DNA of 64,000 nucleotides from Marinobacter alexandrii. Lineage in GTDB: Bacteria; Pseudomonadota; Gammaproteobacteria; Pseudomonadales; Oleiphilaceae. Positions 1-9,063 of the stretch are shown here, one piece after another. The notes under the pieces were generated by a model that ran no database searches, was not told where the DNA came from, and saw nothing but the letters and a program-made list of their open reading frames with translations. Numbering within the stretch: the stretch's first letter is position 1; every line of letters begins with the position of its first letter. The stretch is from assembly GCF_005871205.1 (NCBI RefSeq), contig NZ_SWKM01000013.1:558001-622000 (forward strand), given 5' to 3'. The position numbers were made by a program, and so were the translations under genes.

Positions 1-58
1 ATTTTAGGGCCATGGGTTCAGTCATTTATCGTTAGGTGTGTGTCTTTCTGATTGCTTT

Positions 59-952
59 TCAGTGTGAATCAGTCAGCAGAATCGATTGGGCGAAGCCCCG
101 GGATTCAAGCAGGCTCTGCGCCCTTCGGGCACTGGTCTCGTCGGCGAACGGGCCAACCTGCACGCGATGGAAGCGACCCGAGCCGGTATCAATGGACCGG
201 ACCCGCAGCGGCTTCTCAACAATTGCCTGGGCCCTGTCCCTGAGTTTCTCCGCCGGATCACGGCTGCTGAACGAGCCCAGTTGGACGAACAGGGCATCGT
301 TACCGACGGTCATCTGGCCGCTGGCAACCACCTGGGTCTCAGGATCATTCACGGTATCTCCGGGCATGAACGGCTGCCCCGCCAGCGTCATCGAACCATC
401 TGGCCGCACGGTGATCGCAGCCACCTCGACCCGGGCAGTGCCCCGAGATTGGTATCCCAGTTTTTTTGCCGCTGCGTAGGACAGGTCAATCAGCCGGTCA
501 CCATGGAAAGGACCACGATCATTCACCCGGACAATGACCGAACGTCCGTTATCCAGATTCGTCACCCGAGCATACCCCGGAATCCGAAGGGATTTGTGGG
601 CCGCAGACATAGCGTACATGTTAAAGGTTTCGCCATTCGACGTCTTGTGGCCATGAAACTTCTCGCCATACCAACTAGCGGTGCCCCGTGCAACATAGCC
701 ATCGTTGCTGCCCACCACCTGATACTGCTTGCCCCACACCGTGTACGACGACTTGTTGCCAGCCCGGCGCGGGGCCTCATACACCGGCTTGGCATCGGCC
801 AGCCCGGAGGCGTCAAAATTGCCCGACGGAGCCCGATCCTGGGAAATACTGTAACGGGAAGAATGGTCGGTTTCCGGCGATGACGCGCACCCGGCAAGCA
901 GCAGGGCCAATGACAGCGCCAAAAGGGATGAAAGCGAAGGTTTGAAAATCAC
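59..952 (-). CDS. rlpA: RlpA family septal ring lytic transglycosylase (SPOR lipoprotein)
   Basis: Likely outer-membrane lipoprotein that cleaves denuded glycan strands at the septum. Seen: N-terminal hydrophobic segment ending in a lipobox (LLAGC), a double-psi beta-barrel RlpA domain (GTASWYGEKFHGHKTSNGE, then VNDRGPFHGDRLIDLSYAAA with the conserved Asp), and a C-terminal SPOR domain (FVQLGSFSSRDPAEKL onward) for binding denuded peptidoglycan. About 297 residues. I chose the GTG at 952, directly before the signal peptide; an in-frame GTG at 973 or TTG at 985 is possible. It lies downstream of mrdA-rodA as in related bacteria, but the lytic transglycosylase gene mltB, usual between rodA and rlpA in Pseudomonas, is absent. 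Confidence 0.9.
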   Translation of the reverse strand: MIFKPSLSSLLALSLALLLAGCASSPETDHSSRYSISQDRAPSGNFDASGLADAKPVYEAPRRAGNKSSYTVWGKQYQVVGSNDGYVARGTASWYGEKFHGHKTSNGETFNMYAMSAAHKSLRIPGYARVTNLDNGRSVIVRVNDRGPFHGDRLIDLSYAAAKKLGYQSRGTARVEVAAITVRPDGSMTLAGQPFMPGDTVNDPETQVVASGQMTVGNDALFVQLGSFSSRDPAEKLRDRAQAIVEKPLRVRSIDTGSGRFHRVQVGPFADETSARRAQSLLESRGFAQSILLTDSH

Positions 953-1061
953 AGTCCGGAAATCCTCTTGCACACCGGCCGCCAAATCAACGGGCGGGCA
1001 GCCGTGGCTTATTGTAACGGGTTATAACCAAGGTTCACCATTACCCACTCGCCACCTTTAC

Positions 1062-2204
1062 CTAGGCGCTGATCATTCGGCGGTGGGTGTGAATGGACAT
1101 CAGGACACCAAAGGCCGCCATCAGGGTAACACCGGAGGTGCCGCCATAACTGATCAATGGCAGCGGTACGCCCACCACCGGCAGCAGACCACTGACCATA
1201 CCGACGTTGACAAAGATGTAGATGAAGAAGGTCATGGTCAGGGCGCCGGCCAGCAGGCGGCTGAACGAATCCTGGGCGGTAGCGGCGATGTACAGGCAGC
1301 GCAGGATAATCAACACGTACACCAGCATCAGCACCAGCATGCCAATGAAGCCAAACTCTTCCGCCAGCACCGCGACGATGAAATCGGTGTGACTCTCGGG
1401 CAGGAACTCCAGGTGCGACTGGGTGCCCTGCAGCCAACCCTTACCGTCAATGCCGCCGGATCCAATGGCGGTCTTTGACTGAATGATGTTCCAGCCGGCT
1501 CCCAATGGATCGCTCTGAGGATCCAGCAAGGTCAGCACCCGTTGCTTCTGGTACTCGCGCATGACGAAGAACCACATCATCGGGGCCGAGACTGACACCA
1601 GGGCTACAAACGCCAGAATCAGCTTCCAACTGATGCCGGCGAAGAACACCACAAACAGACCGGCCATGCCGACCAGCAGCGAGGTGCCCAGATCCGGCTG
1701 CTGAATGATCATCATCATTGGCACCAGCACGATGGCCAGGCCGACGATGACATGACGAAAACGGGGTGGCAGGAAATGCCGCGACAGGTACCAAGCTGCC
1801 ATCATCGGGACCACCAGTTTCATCAACTCGGAAGGCTGGAACCGGGGCAGCCCGGGAATTGCCAGCCAGCGCTGGGCACCCTTGGCCCCAACACCTACCA
1901 GTAGTACCGCCAGCAAGGCGGCAATCCCGGCGGCGTAGAGCCAGGGCGCCCAGCGCCGAAACACCGAGGGATCGAGCTGGGCAAACACCAGCATCACCAC
2001 GAATGCGACGCCGAGCCTTATGCCCTGGGCCTTGACCACCTGGCTGTTGCCGTCGGCGCCGCTATACAGCACGAACAGACCACCGGAGACCAACGCCAGC
2101 AGCAGGAACAGCAGGACCGGATCCAGGTGCAACGCCGACCAGATGCCCCGAGGCCGGCCCAACGGGTTGGTGGCCGTCGGATCGATAAAATCGTGCAGTG
2201 CCAT
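1062..2204 (-). CDS. rodA: Rod shape-determining protein RodA (SEDS glycosyltransferase)
   Basis: Polytopic inner-membrane SEDS peptidoglycan polymerase of the elongasome, working with PBP2. Seen: about ten hydrophobic segments over 380 residues and conserved SEDS stretches such as RWLAIPGLPRFQPSELMK, QPDLGTSLL, LPESHTDFIVAVLAEEFGF and PLPLISYGGTS near the C-terminus. The ATG overlaps the stop of mrdA by one base (TAATG), which implies translational coupling with its cognate transpeptidase. A second SEDS paralogue, ftsW, lies in the dcw cluster at 44042-45241. Confidence 0.97.
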   Translation of the reverse strand: MALHDFIDPTATNPLGRPRGIWSALHLDPVLLFLLLALVSGGLFVLYSGADGNSQVVKAQGIRLGVAFVVMLVFAQLDPSVFRRWAPWLYAAGIAALLAVLLVGVGAKGAQRWLAIPGLPRFQPSELMKLVVPMMAAWYLSRHFLPPRFRHVIVGLAIVLVPMMMIIQQPDLGTSLLVGMAGLFVVFFAGISWKLILAFVALVSVSAPMMWFFVMREYQKQRVLTLLDPQSDPLGAGWNIIQSKTAIGSGGIDGKGWLQGTQSHLEFLPESHTDFIVAVLAEEFGFIGMLVLMLVYVLIILRCLYIAATAQDSFSRLLAGALTMTFFIYIFVNVGMVSGLLPVVGVPLPLISYGGTSGVTLMAAFGVLMSIHTHRRMISA

Positions 2205-4099
2205 TAATTCTCTCCCCCGGAGTCGACCCTACCCACCAGCGCCTCGTCGTCTGACTGCTGGAATTCCAGCAACCAGGCGTCAAACAGTTCACGGGCCACA
2301 GGCGCGGCGGTACTACTGCCGCCACCGCCGTTCTCGACGATTACAGCGACCGCGATTTCCGGGTTTTCAACCGGTGCAAAGCCGACAAACAGGGCGTGAT
2401 CTCGAAGCCGTTCCCGCACCTCCTCGGCATCGTATTCCTCGTCCTCAGCCAGACTGAAGACCTGTGCCGTACCGGTCTTGCCTGCCATGCGGTAGGGTGC
2501 GCCAGCCCCGGCCCCACGCGCCGTGCCTTTGCGACCGTGCATGACCTCGGCCATGGTGTCTACCACATACTCCCAATCACTGGGGTCTTTCAGCTTCAGG
2601 GGCTCATGATTGCCATCGGGCAGGAAGCCAGACACGGACGTGTCACCATCAATGTCTTTCAAAAGCCGGGGCTCAGCCCAACTGCCCCGATTGGCAATCA
2701 GGGAGGTAGCGGTGGCCAGCTGCAACGGTGTCGCCAGCATGAAGCCCTGACCAATCCCCATATTCACCGAATCGCCCGGGTACCATTGCTCATCCCGCAT
2801 CGCCCGCTTCCAGTCCCGAGACGGCAGCAAGCCGCTCAGTGCACCGGACACATCCAGGGCGGCGTCTTCGCCAAAGCCGAAGCGGGACAGGTAGTCGTAC
2901 ATGGTATCCACGCCCATTTTCACCGCGATTTCATAAAAATAGACATCGCAGGATTCTGCCATGGCGTCCATCAGGTCTACCCAGCCGTGGCCGCCACGCT
3001 TCCAGTCCCGATATCGTCGACCGGATTCGTTCAGCCTGAAATAACCCGGATCCCAGATGGTGTAGTCCTTGGTCGTCGCGCCACTGTCCAGGGCCGCAAT
3101 CGCCAGCATCGGCTTCATGGTTGAACCGGGTGGGTACTGGCCTCGAAGCGCACGGTTAAACAACGGCTTGTCCCGGCTCTCGCTGAGCTCGCGATAGTCC
3201 GTGACACTGATCCCGGTAACAAACTTGTTGGCATCGAAACCGGGCACACTGGCCAATGCCAGAATGCCGCCAGTTGCCGGCTCGATCGCCACGATGGCGC
3301 CCCGCCGGCCGTCCAAAAGTTCGTGGGCGCGCTTCTGCAGCCTCAGGTCCAGGTGCAACTGCAAGTCCTCGCCCGGCACTGGGTTTTCCCGCTCCAGAAC
3401 CCGCAAGGTCCGGCCCCGGGCATTGGTTTCCACGTGCTGGTAACCAACCTGTCCGTGCAGGATGTCCTCGTAGAAGCGTTCGATACCGGACTTGCCGATA
3501 TAGTTGGTGCCGGCGTAATTAACCGGATCTATGCGCTGCAGCTCATCCCGGTTGATGCGACCAACAAAGCCCAGGGCGTGGGCGGTAAGTTCACTGTGGG
3601 GGTAATATCGAACCAGCTCGGCCTTGACCTCGACCCCGGGCAATTCGTGCCGGTGCACAGCCAGGCGCGCCATCTCCTGTTCGTCGAGGTCGTAACGTAG
3701 CGGGATTTCCTGGAAAGGGCGACGAGGCTCCTGCAATCGACGCTGGAAGCGCTCAAGGTCCTCTTCGGAGACATCCAGAATACGGTCGAGTTGAGTCAGT
3801 GTCTCGGCCATGCCGTCCACCCGCTCAGGCACCAGGGTGACACTGAACACTGGGCGATTTTCCGCCAGCAGGGTGCGGTTGCGATCGTACACCAGCCCCC
3901 GGGGCGGCGGGACTGACTGGACCTGCACCCGATTCTTGTCGGACAGAGTGGTGTACACCTCGTGCTCGACAATCTGCAACTGGTACATCCGGGCCAATAG
4001 GCCACCGATCAGCACCAGCACGAAGGCCAGCATGACCAGGGTGCGGCGTTGGAACAATCGGCGCTCGGCGGCAGTATCCTTGAATTCACCCCACGGCAT
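2204..4099 (-). CDS. mrdA: Penicillin-binding protein 2 (elongation transpeptidase)
   Basis: D,D-transpeptidase that crosslinks new peptidoglycan during cell elongation. Seen: one N-terminal membrane anchor (residues about 18-38), a PBP dimer domain, then the transpeptidase domain with the three active-site motifs in order: SxxK in YPPGSTMKPM, SxN as AESCDVYFYE, and KTG in MAGKTGTAQV. Length 631 residues, normal for the family. It is followed by rodA with a one-base overlap and preceded by rlmH nine bases away, so rlmH-mrdA-rodA are probably co-transcribed. Confidence 0.97.
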   Translation of the reverse strand: MPWGEFKDTAAERRLFQRRTLVMLAFVLVLIGGLLARMYQLQIVEHEVYTTLSDKNRVQVQSVPPPRGLVYDRNRTLLAENRPVFSVTLVPERVDGMAETLTQLDRILDVSEEDLERFQRRLQEPRRPFQEIPLRYDLDEQEMARLAVHRHELPGVEVKAELVRYYPHSELTAHALGFVGRINRDELQRIDPVNYAGTNYIGKSGIERFYEDILHGQVGYQHVETNARGRTLRVLERENPVPGEDLQLHLDLRLQKRAHELLDGRRGAIVAIEPATGGILALASVPGFDANKFVTGISVTDYRELSESRDKPLFNRALRGQYPPGSTMKPMLAIAALDSGATTKDYTIWDPGYFRLNESGRRYRDWKRGGHGWVDLMDAMAESCDVYFYEIAVKMGVDTMYDYLSRFGFGEDAALDVSGALSGLLPSRDWKRAMRDEQWYPGDSVNMGIGQGFMLATPLQLATATSLIANRGSWAEPRLLKDIDGDTSVSGFLPDGNHEPLKLKDPSDWEYVVDTMAEVMHGRKGTARGAGAGAPYRMAGKTGTAQVFSLAEDEEYDAEEVRERLRDHALFVGFAPVENPEIAVAVIVENGGGGSSTAAPVARELFDAWLLEFQQSDDEALVGRVDSGGEN

Positions 4100-4107
4100 A
4101 GTCGATC

Positions 4108-4578
4108 CTATGCCCGATGGTACGGGTGGTTACGGGTAATCGACCAGGCCCGGTACAGTTGCTCGGCCAGCAGAATACGTACCAGTGGGTGGGGCAGTGT
4201 CAGGGGCGACAGCGACCATTGCTGGTCGGCACGTTGACGACAGGCGTCCGCCAAGCCATCAGGACCACCGACGAAGAAGCTGACATCGCGCCCATCTTGC
4301 TGCCAGTTCTCAAGCTGGCTCGCCAACTTTTCCGTGGACCAGGGACGACCACCAACCTCAAGAGCGACGACCCGGTCTTTCGGGCCGGACGCAGCCAGCA
4401 GGGCCTCGCTCTCGCGTTGCATCAGTCTGGGGATATCCGGGTTTTTGCCCCGGTGTGCCAAGGGGATTTCGACCAGTTCCAGCGGCAGTTCCGGCGGCAT
4501 CCGGCGGGCGTAATCATGATACCCGGCACTGACCCAGTCGGGCATCTTCTGCCCCACGCAGATCAGACGTAAGCGCAT
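4108..4578 (-). CDS. rlmH: 23S rRNA (pseudouridine(1915)-N(3))-methyltransferase RlmH
   Basis: SPOUT-class methyltransferase that methylates pseudouridine 1915 in helix 69 of 23S rRNA on assembled 70S ribosomes. Seen: 156 residues, start [13 protein letters not shown], and the SAM-binding knot motif FFVGGPDGL in the second half, with a C-terminal [19 protein letters not shown] typical of RlmH. It begins two bases after the rsfS stop, an arrangement found in many proteobacteria. Confidence 0.97.
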   Translation of the reverse strand: MRLRLICVGQKMPDWVSAGYHDYARRMPPELPLELVEIPLAHRGKNPDIPRLMQRESEALLAASGPKDRVVALEVGGRPWSTEKLASQLENWQQDGRDVSFFVGGPDGLADACRQRADQQWSLSPLTLPHPLVRILLAEQLYRAWSITRNHPYHRA

Positions 4579-4580
4579 GC

Positions 4581-4931
4581 TTATTCGCTGCCCGCAACAC
4601 CAAGATCCGGGGCATCACGCCAGAAGCGCTCCAGATCGTAGAACTCGCGCGTGGCGGGCATCATGACGTGAACAATCACATCGCCCAAATCCACCAGGAT
4701 CCAATCGCTCACGGTGTCGCCTTCCACGCTGTTGGCACGAATGCCTTCGTCCCGGGCTTCCGAGACCACTGAGTGGGCAAGGGATTTTACATGTCGGTTG
4801 GACGTTCCGGATGCCAGAACCATGAAGTCGGTGACACTGGTACGGTCACGGACATCAATTACGCTGATGTCCTGTGCTTTCACATCTTCGAGCGCGTTAA
4901 CTACCAGATCTTTCAGTTGTTCTGCCTGCAT
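4581..4931 (-). CDS. rsfS: Ribosome silencing factor RsfS
   Basis: Binds ribosomal protein L14 and blocks subunit joining when nutrients are low. Seen: compact 116-residue protein with the family core [27 protein letters not shown] and [17 protein letters not shown] chose the ATG at 4931 because a CAGGG ribosome-binding site sits about six bases upstream; a GTG two codons earlier (4937) is the alternative. Lies between nadD and rlmH in the conserved order. Confidence 0.95.
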   Translation of the reverse strand: MQAEQLKDLVVNALEDVKAQDISVIDVRDRTSVTDFMVLASGTSNRHVKSLAHSVVSEARDEGIRANSVEGDTVSDWILVDLGDVIVHVMMPATREFYDLERFWRDAPDLGVAGSE

Positions 4932-5000
4932 AATCACCCTGTTGGACGGGCGTCAGCCGAGGTGGCCGCCCGAAAAGTCTATTCAGCGGCGATTGTAGCA

Positions 5001-5657
5001 CTAAAAGTTGCCGTCGGGGCAGGCTCCATAGAGCCCCAGACGACGAATCTCCTGCCATACCGAATCCGGGACCAGATAACGGGGTGACCTACCGGCTTCA
5101 ATCCGTTCACGGATGCCGGTCGCAGAAATCTCCAGCAGTGGCAGCTGCAGGTCCAGCATCAGGCCACAGGGCCGGCCATGCAAGGCCTGAGGGTCAGACA
5201 CCCGGCGCTCAGCCAGCAACGCCGCCGGCAGTCCGTCCGGGTCGAGCTCAGCACCGGGCCGGCGTACCACGACAATGTGGGCAAGCTCGGGAATCGACTG
5301 CCACTCCCGCCAACGGTCAAAACTGGCGAACGAGTCGGTGCCGACCACCATGATCAAGGGGTGTTCCGGCCCCAGCTCACTACGCAACTGGCGCAGGGTA
5401 TCAGCGGTGTACGACGCCCCCGCCCGCTTGACTTCGCGGTCATCAACGCGCAGCTGAGGCTCCGCCGCCACCGCCAGCTCCAGCAGCCTCAACCGCTGGT
5501 CGGCAGAGGCCCCGGTATCACCTCGGTGAGGCGGGATATGGCACGGCATCAGGTTGATCGGTGCAACTTCCAACCGATCACTGATTTCCAGGGCCAGCCG
5601 GAGATGGCCATGATGAACCGGATCGAAGGTGCCGCCATAGATCACATGCATTGGCAT
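5001..5657 (-). CDS. nadD: Nicotinate-nucleotide adenylyltransferase NadD
   Basis: Converts nicotinate mononucleotide and ATP to deamido-NAD, the penultimate step of NAD synthesis in the cytoplasm. Seen: N-terminal nucleotidyltransferase signature GGTFDPVHHGHLRLA with the HxGH motif, a mid-protein MVVGTDSFASFDRWREW stretch, and the C-terminal ISATGIRERIEAG (SxTxxR motif). 218 residues. The start codon overlaps the proA stop by one base (TGATG), so the pair is translationally coupled. Confidence 0.97.
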   Translation of the reverse strand: MPMHVIYGGTFDPVHHGHLRLALEISDRLEVAPINLMPCHIPPHRGDTGASADQRLRLLELAVAAEPQLRVDDREVKRAGASYTADTLRQLRSELGPEHPLIMVVGTDSFASFDRWREWQSIPELAHIVVVRRPGAELDPDGLPAALLAERRVSDPQALHGRPCGLMLDLQLPLLEISATGIRERIEAGRSPRYLVPDSVWQEIRRLGLYGACPDGNF

Positions 5658-6910
5658 CAGGTCCGGATGTGGCCGTCGCCGAACACCACGTATTTCTGGG
5701 ACGTCAGGCCCTCAAGCCCTACCGGCCCGCGGGCGTGGATCTTGTCGGTGGAAATACCGATTTCTGCACCCAGGCCGTACTCGAAGCCGTCGGCGAAGCG
5801 GGTGGAGGTATTGACCATCACCGAACTGGAATCCACTTCGGTCAGGAAGCGCCGCGCCCGGGTGAAGTTTTCGGTGATGATGCTGTCGGTGTGTTGAGAG
5901 CTGTAGCGGTTGATATGCTCGATGGCACCATCGAGACCATCGACCACCCGTACCGCCAGGATCGGCCCAAGGTATTCCGCTTCCCAGTCAGCTTCCACTG
6001 CCTCAACGACATCAATAATACCGCGGGTACGCTCACAGCCGCGCAGCTCTACTTCCTTTTCTACAAACGCCGTGGCCAGCAACGGCAGGATATCATCGGC
6101 GATCTCGCCATCGACCAGCAGGGTTTCCATGGTATTGCAGGTGCCGTAGCGCTGGGTTTTGGCATTCACCGCAACGTTCAGGGCTTTTTCCGGATCGGCG
6201 TGACTGTCAATGTAGACGTGGCAGACGCCGTCCAGGTGCTTGATCACCGGCACACGGGCGTCACGACTGATCCGCTCGATCAGGCCTTTGCCACCGCGCG
6301 GAACAATAACATCAACGTATCGGGGCATGGTGATCAGCTCGCCCACCGCGGCGCGGTCGGTGGTTTTGACCACCTGCACAGCGGTCTCCGGCAAACCGGC
6401 CTCGGCCAGACCCTGGCTCAGACACCGTGCAATAGCCTGGTTGGAATGAATGGCCTCGGAGCCGCCCCGAAGAATGGTCGCGTTACCCGATTTCAGACAC
6501 AGGCTGGCCGCCTCCACAGTCACATTGGGACGGGATTCGTAGATAATGCCAATCACCCCCAAGGGCACTCGCATCTTGCCCACCTGGATTCCCGACGGAC
6601 GATAGGTCATGTCGGTGATTTCACCGATTGGATCGGGCAAGGACGCGACCTGGCGAAGCCCCTCGATCATGGTATCGATCCGCTCCGCAGTCAGCTCCAG
6701 TCGGTCGAGCATGGCGCCGTCGAGACCGTTACTCCGGCCGCTTTCCAGGTCCCTGGCGTTGGCCTCGGCCAGCTCAATGCGTGCCGAATCCAGGGCCCGG
6801 GCTGTGGCCAGCAGGGCCTGGTTGCGCACCGCCGTTGTGGAGCGCGCCACGAGCGTCGCGGCTGCACGAGCCTGCTCCCCGACCTCAGCCATATAAGCTG
6901 CAATATCCAT
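5657..6910 (-). CDS. proA: Glutamate-5-semialdehyde dehydrogenase (gamma-glutamyl phosphate reductase)
   Basis: NADPH-dependent reduction of gamma-glutamyl phosphate to glutamate semialdehyde in proline synthesis. Seen: 417 residues of aldehyde-dehydrogenase fold, including [35 protein letters not shown], the catalytic-Cys region [14 protein letters not shown], and the C-terminal [22 protein letters not shown]. First gene of the minus-strand block running to rlpA. The 141 bases upstream are shared with the divergent GGDEF-like gene and must carry promoters for both; I could not define a convincing -35/-10 pair. Confidence 0.97.
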   Translation of the reverse strand: MDIAAYMAEVGEQARAAATLVARSTTAVRNQALLATARALDSARIELAEANARDLESGRSNGLDGAMLDRLELTAERIDTMIEGLRQVASLPDPIGEITDMTYRPSGIQVGKMRVPLGVIGIIYESRPNVTVEAASLCLKSGNATILRGGSEAIHSNQAIARCLSQGLAEAGLPETAVQVVKTTDRAAVGELITMPRYVDVIVPRGGKGLIERISRDARVPVIKHLDGVCHVYIDSHADPEKALNVAVNAKTQRYGTCNTMETLLVDGEIADDILPLLATAFVEKEVELRGCERTRGIIDVVEAVEADWEAEYLGPILAVRVVDGLDGAIEHINRYSSQHTDSIITENFTRARRFLTEVDSSSVMVNTSTRFADGFEYGLGAEIGISTDKIHARGPVGLEGLTSQKYVVFGDGHIRT

Positions 6911-7051
6911 CCGTTTACCTTCGTGTTAATCAACAGAATTCATTATTCGAGTCTAACTTTACCTTTCCCGTTTCAAGTACGCACCCCAAACAGATATTAT
7001 AACCTTGCGATATGCCACATACTTAGGGAGTTTCTGAAAAGGACGGACACC

Positions 7052-8068
7052 ATGGCCCAGTTGGCCGAAAACTTTTTGTTGAGCAGACTGTCGCGGGCCG
7101 GATTCGTGGTCCTGATTGCCATTTCGGCGCTCAGCGCAATACTGGGCGAGCCCCTGACGGCCGCCGCTGCCGCCGCCGCGGCTGGCATCGTGATTTGCGC
7201 ACAAACCTTTCACAGCAATCGTCAGCAACACCCCTGGCCGAGCATCCAGCGGTTGTTTTTCGTCGCGCTTCTATTACTCATGCTGACCAGTTTCTGGACC
7301 GGACCCTGGGCGCTCAGCCACTGGTTCTACGCCCTGCCCCTGCTCGCCTTTGCGCTGCTTCCCCTGCGGCTGGCAGTGGGCATCACCCTGGCGATGATGC
7401 TGCTTGCCGGCCTTGCCATCCCCCTGGCCACCGGCCTGGCCGACCGACACCAGATGGTCAGCGCGTTCATGTTGACCACCCTGCTCTCGGGCCTGCTGGT
7501 GTTCCTGCGCGAGTACAAAAACCGCCAACTGGCACCACTGCGCCGCACCGATGAGCTGACCCAGGCCGCCAGCCGGGAATACCTGTCCGCAGACCTGCAC
7601 AAGGAAATCCAGCGCAGCGAGCGTGAAGGTACCGACATGTCCATTATCATGATTGGCCTGGACACCCACCTCAGTGACCGCAATCCGGACCAGGATATTC
7701 GCTCTATCCTGCCCCGCATCGGGCGCTACCTGCATTCCCAGATTCGGGATTTCGACACCTACTACCGGGTCGCGGACCTGCAGTTTCTGGTCATTCTACC
7801 CGGCATTTCCACGCACAACGCCATCAAGCGTTCGGAGATCATGCGCAACGGCCTGGGCAAACTTCTGGAATCCCACCACATGGCGCTCACGGTTAGTACC
7901 GGCGTTGCCGGCCTGAACATTGGTGATGACGCCGACAGCCTGCAGCAGAGTGCCGCCAATGCCCTACGCCGAGCCCAGCAGCAAGGCGGCAACCGGACCC
8001 AGGCCTACAGCGCCTGGAACCAGACCGGGAACAAGACCCCTCCGCGCGCGCAAGGACCCACTTCATGA
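7052..8068 (+). CDS. Membrane protein with degenerate GGDEF domain (first of pair)
   Basis: Seen: about six hydrophobic segments in residues 15-152, including a run of nine Ala near 37-45, then a cytoplasmic GGDEF-fold domain (about 165-322) starting DELTQAASREYL. The active-site loop that should read GGDEF reads ADLQF (241-245), and the first metal-binding Asp of the LDxD strand is Gly (IGLDTHL). Inference: no diguanylate cyclase activity; it may sense a membrane signal or bind a nucleotide or partner. 338 residues from the ATG at 7052; the frame stays open upstream, but that part only mirrors proA. Its last four bases overlap the next gene (ATGA). Confidence 0.8.
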   Translation: MAQLAENFLLSRLSRAGFVVLIAISALSAILGEPLTAAAAAAAAGIVICAQTFHSNRQQHPWPSIQRLFFVALLLLMLTSFWTGPWALSHWFYALPLLAFALLPLRLAVGITLAMMLLAGLAIPLATGLADRHQMVSAFMLTTLLSGLLVFLREYKNRQLAPLRRTDELTQAASREYLSADLHKEIQRSEREGTDMSIIMIGLDTHLSDRNPDQDIRSILPRIGRYLHSQIRDFDTYYRVADLQFLVILPGISTHNAIKRSEIMRNGLGKLLESHHMALTVSTGVAGLNIGDDADSLQQSAANALRRAQQQGGNRTQAYSAWNQTGNKTPPRAQGPTS

Positions 8069-9063
8069 CCGAGACCCGCCTGAGAACCTGGACGCATGGA
8101 ACCGGCTATGTTCTGGCTACGCTCTTTATTCTGGCGCTGGCGATGCAGAATCTTCGTTATGGTTTTTACGAGCTATTCTACCTCGCCACCGGCATGGCGA
8201 CCCTGACCCTGGCGGGGGTTGCCTATACCGCGGTGTGCCGCCGTCACCAGTTGTCGGCGCCCGGACACCTGATCATCCTGTCGGGCCTGAACAGCGGCCT
8301 CCTGGCCGCCGTGCTGACACTCGACAGCCCTGGCATCACCCACTGGGCCATGCCACTGCTGATCCTGAACCTGCTGATCCTGCCGCTGCGCCAGGGCATG
8401 GCGCTGTCGTTCCTGCTGCTACTGCCAACGGCAGGGGCGGTGCTGTTCCAACAACCCACCACCGATGCCGTCATCACCATTACCGGCCTGGTGATTCTGT
8501 TCGCCGCGGCGTCGCTGTATATCTGGCACTACGACCACATGGCCCAGTCTGCCGAAGATTTGGCCATTACTGATCCGGTAACTGGAGCCCACAACGCCCG
8601 CTTCCTGGATGAAACCCTGCAGAAAGAAATTAGCCGGGCCATCGCCACCGGACATCAGCTGTCGGTCATTGATCTCAGCATCGACTACGCTGACGAAGCG
8701 GCAGACCTACACGGCAAGGCTGGTGTGCAAACGCTGTTTCGCGACATGACCGAGCATTTGTTTGATGTCATACGGGCCGGCGACACCCTGTACACCCTGA
8801 ACGAGTCGGAATTCTTCCTGATCCTGCCTTACACCCCTGAAGAAGGCGTGCGGGTGATTGCCGAACGGATCCGCCGGACCATCGCCGAACACCAGTGGGC
8901 CGTTGTCGGCAAGGCCACGGTCAGCATCGGCTGCACGACCCGTGGTACCGGCGACACCCGCACCGATGGCCTGCGCCAACGGGCTCATGCCGCCATGGAA
9001 GAGGCCCGCCGACGCGGTGCCGATTCGGTCTGGTTCAGTGCCGGAGAGACTATCGCAGCATGA
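8065..9063 (+). CDS. Membrane protein with degenerate GGDEF domain (second of pair)
   Basis: Same architecture as its upstream neighbour: about six hydrophobic segments in residues 13-155, then a GGDEF-fold domain (about 168-325) opening DPVTGAHNARFLDETL. The signature loop reads NESEF (246-250) instead of GGDEF, and the LDxD strand reads LSID, so the metal-binding and GTP-binding residues are incomplete. 332 residues. It overlaps both neighbours by four bases (ATGA at each junction), so the three plus-strand genes are probably translated as a unit. The pair looks like an old tandem duplication that diverged. Catalytic inactivity is inference; the degenerate motif is seen. Confidence 0.8.
   Translation: MTETRLRTWTHGTGYVLATLFILALAMQNLRYGFYELFYLATGMATLTLAGVAYTAVCRRHQLSAPGHLIILSGLNSGLLAAVLTLDSPGITHWAMPLLILNLLILPLRQGMALSFLLLLPTAGAVLFQQPTTDAVITITGLVILFAAASLYIWHYDHMAQSAEDLAITDPVTGAHNARFLDETLQKEISRAIATGHQLSVIDLSIDYADEAADLHGKAGVQTLFRDMTEHLFDVIRAGDTLYTLNESEFFLILPYTPEEGVRVIAERIRRTIAEHQWAVVGKATVSIGCTTRGTGDTRTDGLRQRAHAAMEEARRRGADSVWFSAGETIAA

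Noticed and set aside
1..58. Possible start of the next minus-strand gene (dacA would be expected), with ATGs at 25 and 13
   Set aside because: Only four to eight codons are visible and no ribosome-binding site is clear.
5651..7051. Extension of the first degenerate-GGDEF gene far upstream in the same frame
   Set aside because: The extra 467 codons are antisense to proA; the membrane protein has a good ATG at 7052.
7161..7186. GC-rich GCC/GCG repeat that might be a microsatellite
   Set aside because: It codes for an Ala run inside a membrane segment of the GGDEF-like protein and is imperfect at DNA level.
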